Assembly (NCBI GenBank): GCA_951640165.1
Contig: OX621240.1
Location: 35,344,713 to 35,408,712, forward strand
DNA from: Pseudoips prasinana
Lineage: Eukaryota; Arthropoda; Insecta; Lepidoptera; Nolidae
Direction: 5' to 3'
Length of the DNA: 64,000 bases
The position numbers and the translations under genes are program-made. This document shows positions 62,995 to 64,000 of the stretch, piece by piece; the stretch's first letter is position 1; each line of letters begins with the position of its first letter. Under the pieces are notes generated by a model. It did no database searches and was not told the origin of the DNA. It worked only from the letters and a program-made list of their open reading frames with translations.

Positions 62995-63260
62995 TCATAT
63001 TGAAAGAAGAAAGAAAGAAAGAAAAATATATTTATTCCGAAAAACAAGCACAGACATTAATAATATATAGGTACACATAAAGAAGTTCTTAATTGCTATC
63101 TGTGCGAGTCCGAATTGGTCCCATCTCAGCACTAGCTGCGCCATTACTGTTGCAGCGCTGGTTTTCTGATGGAACCAGGTAAAAAATAATAATCGGACAA
63201 TTCATGTGTTAGTACAGCTAGCATTTCAATTTTAAAATTATCTGAACATTAATAATCTTA
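62995..63260 (-). mobile_element. LINE 3' end with (CTTT)n tail
   Basis: (GAAA)n at 63002-63022, 'aatatatttattccga' (AATAAA on minus), 'ctcagcactagctgcgccat' and 'gttgcagcgctggttttctg'. Related to 40663-40880. Confidence 0.6.
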
Positions 63261-64000
63261 CTTACAACTAATTAAAATACTAAATATGTGGATATGGAGA
63301 CTTATAAAATAAAAATATTAATAACTACAAACACTAATTTTACATACGCAACATACACAGTATATAAAAAATTATAATAATTTTTGTGATTATGTCGACA
63401 TTCTTATCACATTTTTTCATTTATTTCGACACACCAAAAACCAACTAATTACGACTAACTCGACTATTGATCAATATACATGAATTATATAATCTATGTT
63501 ACTAATCAAGCCGAGTTGTCTGTCATCCTTACATACTCTTGGATTCTGACTGTCAGATGAAAGAAAAAGGGACGCGGAATTTGAATCACATAAAAACAAT
63601 AAACAAAGTACAATAATAAACTGGGAGCTTATAAATCTATGTGCACAACAAATTATTTTGGTGCATTATACGCAGTACTAAATGAATAGCGTGTTTGGTG
63701 TATAGGTACGAGTGGTGATTGTGATTTTTTGAGATAAAGCTGAAATATGCATGAAAAACAACTGATGGAGTAATGGCGATGCTATTACCATGGACTTCGT
63801 CGCTGCGTGAACGATAGGGCATTGTTGTTTGAGCTGACACAAGCCGCTAAAAGGGTGTGGTTATTTTGCGATACTCCTTCCCACCAAAATGTGCATAAAG
63901 ACGGGTAAGTTCAGCCTTGTAAAATACTACTTGTACTGAGCTTGTGAATTTATGACATTAGTTTTTGTCGGTCTAACAATTCTTTTTTATATTTGTTACT
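63261..64000. other. No gene recognised
   Basis: AT-rich. A 67-codon minus frame (63637-63840) has no motif. The word 'ctcggttggtctagc'-type heads are absent. Confidence 0.35.

Overview
The window is eukaryotic, AT-rich, repeat-saturated DNA, most probably from a moth or butterfly (Lepidoptera). This assignment is inference. It rests on interspersed repeats of the kind common in lepidopteran genomes: elements opening with GTGCGAGTCGGACTCGC, several tRNA-headed SINE families in many copies, elements ending in GGGGCACAGCTAGT, intact mariner elements, and tails of many non-LTR retrotransposons (LINEs). I see no convincing host protein-coding gene, no true tRNA or rRNA gene and nothing prokaryotic. 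Almost every long open frame belongs to, or shadows, a mobile element. Labels for repeat families (SINE-A to SINE-E, F to M, MITE-X/Y/Z) are mine and only mark which copies in this window resemble each other.

1-13 kb: LINE tails, SINEs, three GTGCGAGTCGGACTCGC elements, a 116-bp tandem array (9566-10160) and a LINE fragment split by a GC-rich insertion with a clear 16-bp target-site duplication. 13-24 kb: a possible solo LTR, a LINE fragment, a 251-bp GC-rich MITE with TAA duplication, a broken BEL/Pao-type gag (17.4-18.2 kb) and a SINE split by a 0.55-kb LINE. 24-33 kb: a relic helix-turn-helix ORF, several copies of a foldback MITE (MITE-X), a large inverted repeat and further SINE and LINE debris.

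33-44 kb is the most active part. It holds three nearly identical mariner elements. Two are 1282 bp with complete 339-codon transposase genes (33.8 and 41.2 kb). The third, at 42.6 kb, lies inverted next to the second and carries a 129-bp internal deletion. Between the first and second lies a 2-kb tandem array of 132-bp units (37.86-39.90 kb). 44-64 kb contains more SINEs and LINE tails, a mariner relic flanked by duplicated sequence (60.8-61.9 kb) and a striking set of perfect hairpins, including two adjacent palindromes with 71-bp and 40-bp arms and identical ATGC loops (55.83-56.06 kb).

The genes do not form a pathway. Their logic is that of a transposon graveyard with recent activity: intact mariners could move themselves and the deleted copy, LINE machinery would have moved the SINEs, and nested insertions record relative ages. 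The signals most worth following are the recent mariner burst, the 132-bp array with its dimeric sub-structure, the MITE-X family and the excess of perfect short-loop inverted duplications.
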